Notes under the pieces: generated by a model | Told to the model about the DNA's origin: nothing | The model's input: only the letters and a program-made list of their open reading frames with translations | Database searches by the model: none | Shown: in pieces, positions 41,740-41,760 of the stretch | Numbering within the stretch: position 1 is the first letter of the stretch | Layout: each line of letters begins with the position of its first letter | Program-made: the position numbers and the translations under genes | Assembly: GCA_030524785.1 (NCBI GenBank) | Contig: JAUNFZ010000016.1 | Coordinates: 1-41,760, forward strand | Reading direction: 5' to 3' | Origin: Eubacteriales bacterium | Lineage (GTDB): Bacteria; Bacillota; Clostridia; Lachnospirales; Lachnospiraceae | Length of the DNA stretch: 41,760 nt

Positions 41740-41760
41740 ATGCGGGAAATTATTCTTAAG
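41740..41760 (+). CDS. Start of a further gene, cut by the window end
   Basis: ATG 41740 opens MREIILK, reaching the window edge. GGAAGGGA lies ~13 bases upstream; an in-frame ATG at 41713 is the alternative start but has no RBS. Some clostridial ThiI (tRNA 4-thiouridine synthase) proteins begin in a similar way, but seven residues cannot identify a gene. Confidence 0.4.

Overview
This window looks like a chromosomal segment of a gut-type Gram-positive anaerobe, most likely a Lachnospiraceae/Clostridium cluster XIVa member. The grounds are strong AGGAGG-type ribosome binding sites, consensus TTGACA/TATAAT-type promoters with 17-nt spacers, glycoside hydrolase plus ABC-importer operons built as binding protein, permease, permease, and housekeeping genes (hflX, putP-type symporter) of Firmicutes type. 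Nothing looks phage-like; I saw no insertion sequence, tRNA, rRNA or CRISPR array.

Layout: (1) 1-2971, the end of a sugar ABC importer operon whose binding protein is cut by the window edge. (2) 3075-5479, a minus-strand secreted, membrane-anchored protein with a NEAT-like domain, divergent from a two-gene ABC-2 exporter. (3) 5476-17898, a beta-galactan/galacto-oligosaccharide locus: GH42 beta-galactosidase (minus strand), a divergent LacI regulator, a binding protein and two permeases of MalEFG/GanSPQ type, a 612-residue protein of unknown function, a 76-residue zinc ribbon, a cytoplasmic GH53 endo-galactanase, a TraX-like membrane protein and a second LacI regulator. The GH42 promoter and the transporter promoter carry the same LacI-type operator (core GCAANCGNTTGC) just downstream of the -10 box. 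(4) 18180-26982, a raffinose-family oligosaccharide operon: GH13_31 alpha-1,6-glucosidase, binding lipoprotein, two permeases, an amylosucrase-type GH13_4 enzyme and a GH36 alpha-galactosidase, followed by a TetR regulator (27029-27628). (5) 27824-37393, an AT-richer operon: ABC importer, a fucose/arabinose-isomerase-like protein, an AGE-family epimerase/isomerase, a ROK regulator lacking the kinase aspartate, an MFS transporter and a DUF4432 mutarotase-like protein. Its substrate cannot be named from sequence, and it has no sugar kinase, aldolase or glycosidase. (6) 37633-41760, a sodium/proline-type symporter behind a structured leader, a TPR lipoprotein, HflX, and the first codons of a further gene behind a near-consensus promoter.

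How it fits together: four complete or partial carbohydrate importers occur, and none has its own ATPase, so they probably share an MsmK/UgpC-type ATPase encoded elsewhere. The galactan locus would import galacto-oligosaccharides and cut them inside the cell with GH53 and GH42. The raffinose locus would remove galactose with GH36 and process the resulting sucrose and isomalto-type sugars with the two GH13 enzymes. The best candidates for undescribed biology are the AT-rich isomerase/epimerase operon and the unknown 612-residue protein with its overlapping zinc-ribbon partner inside the galactan operon.
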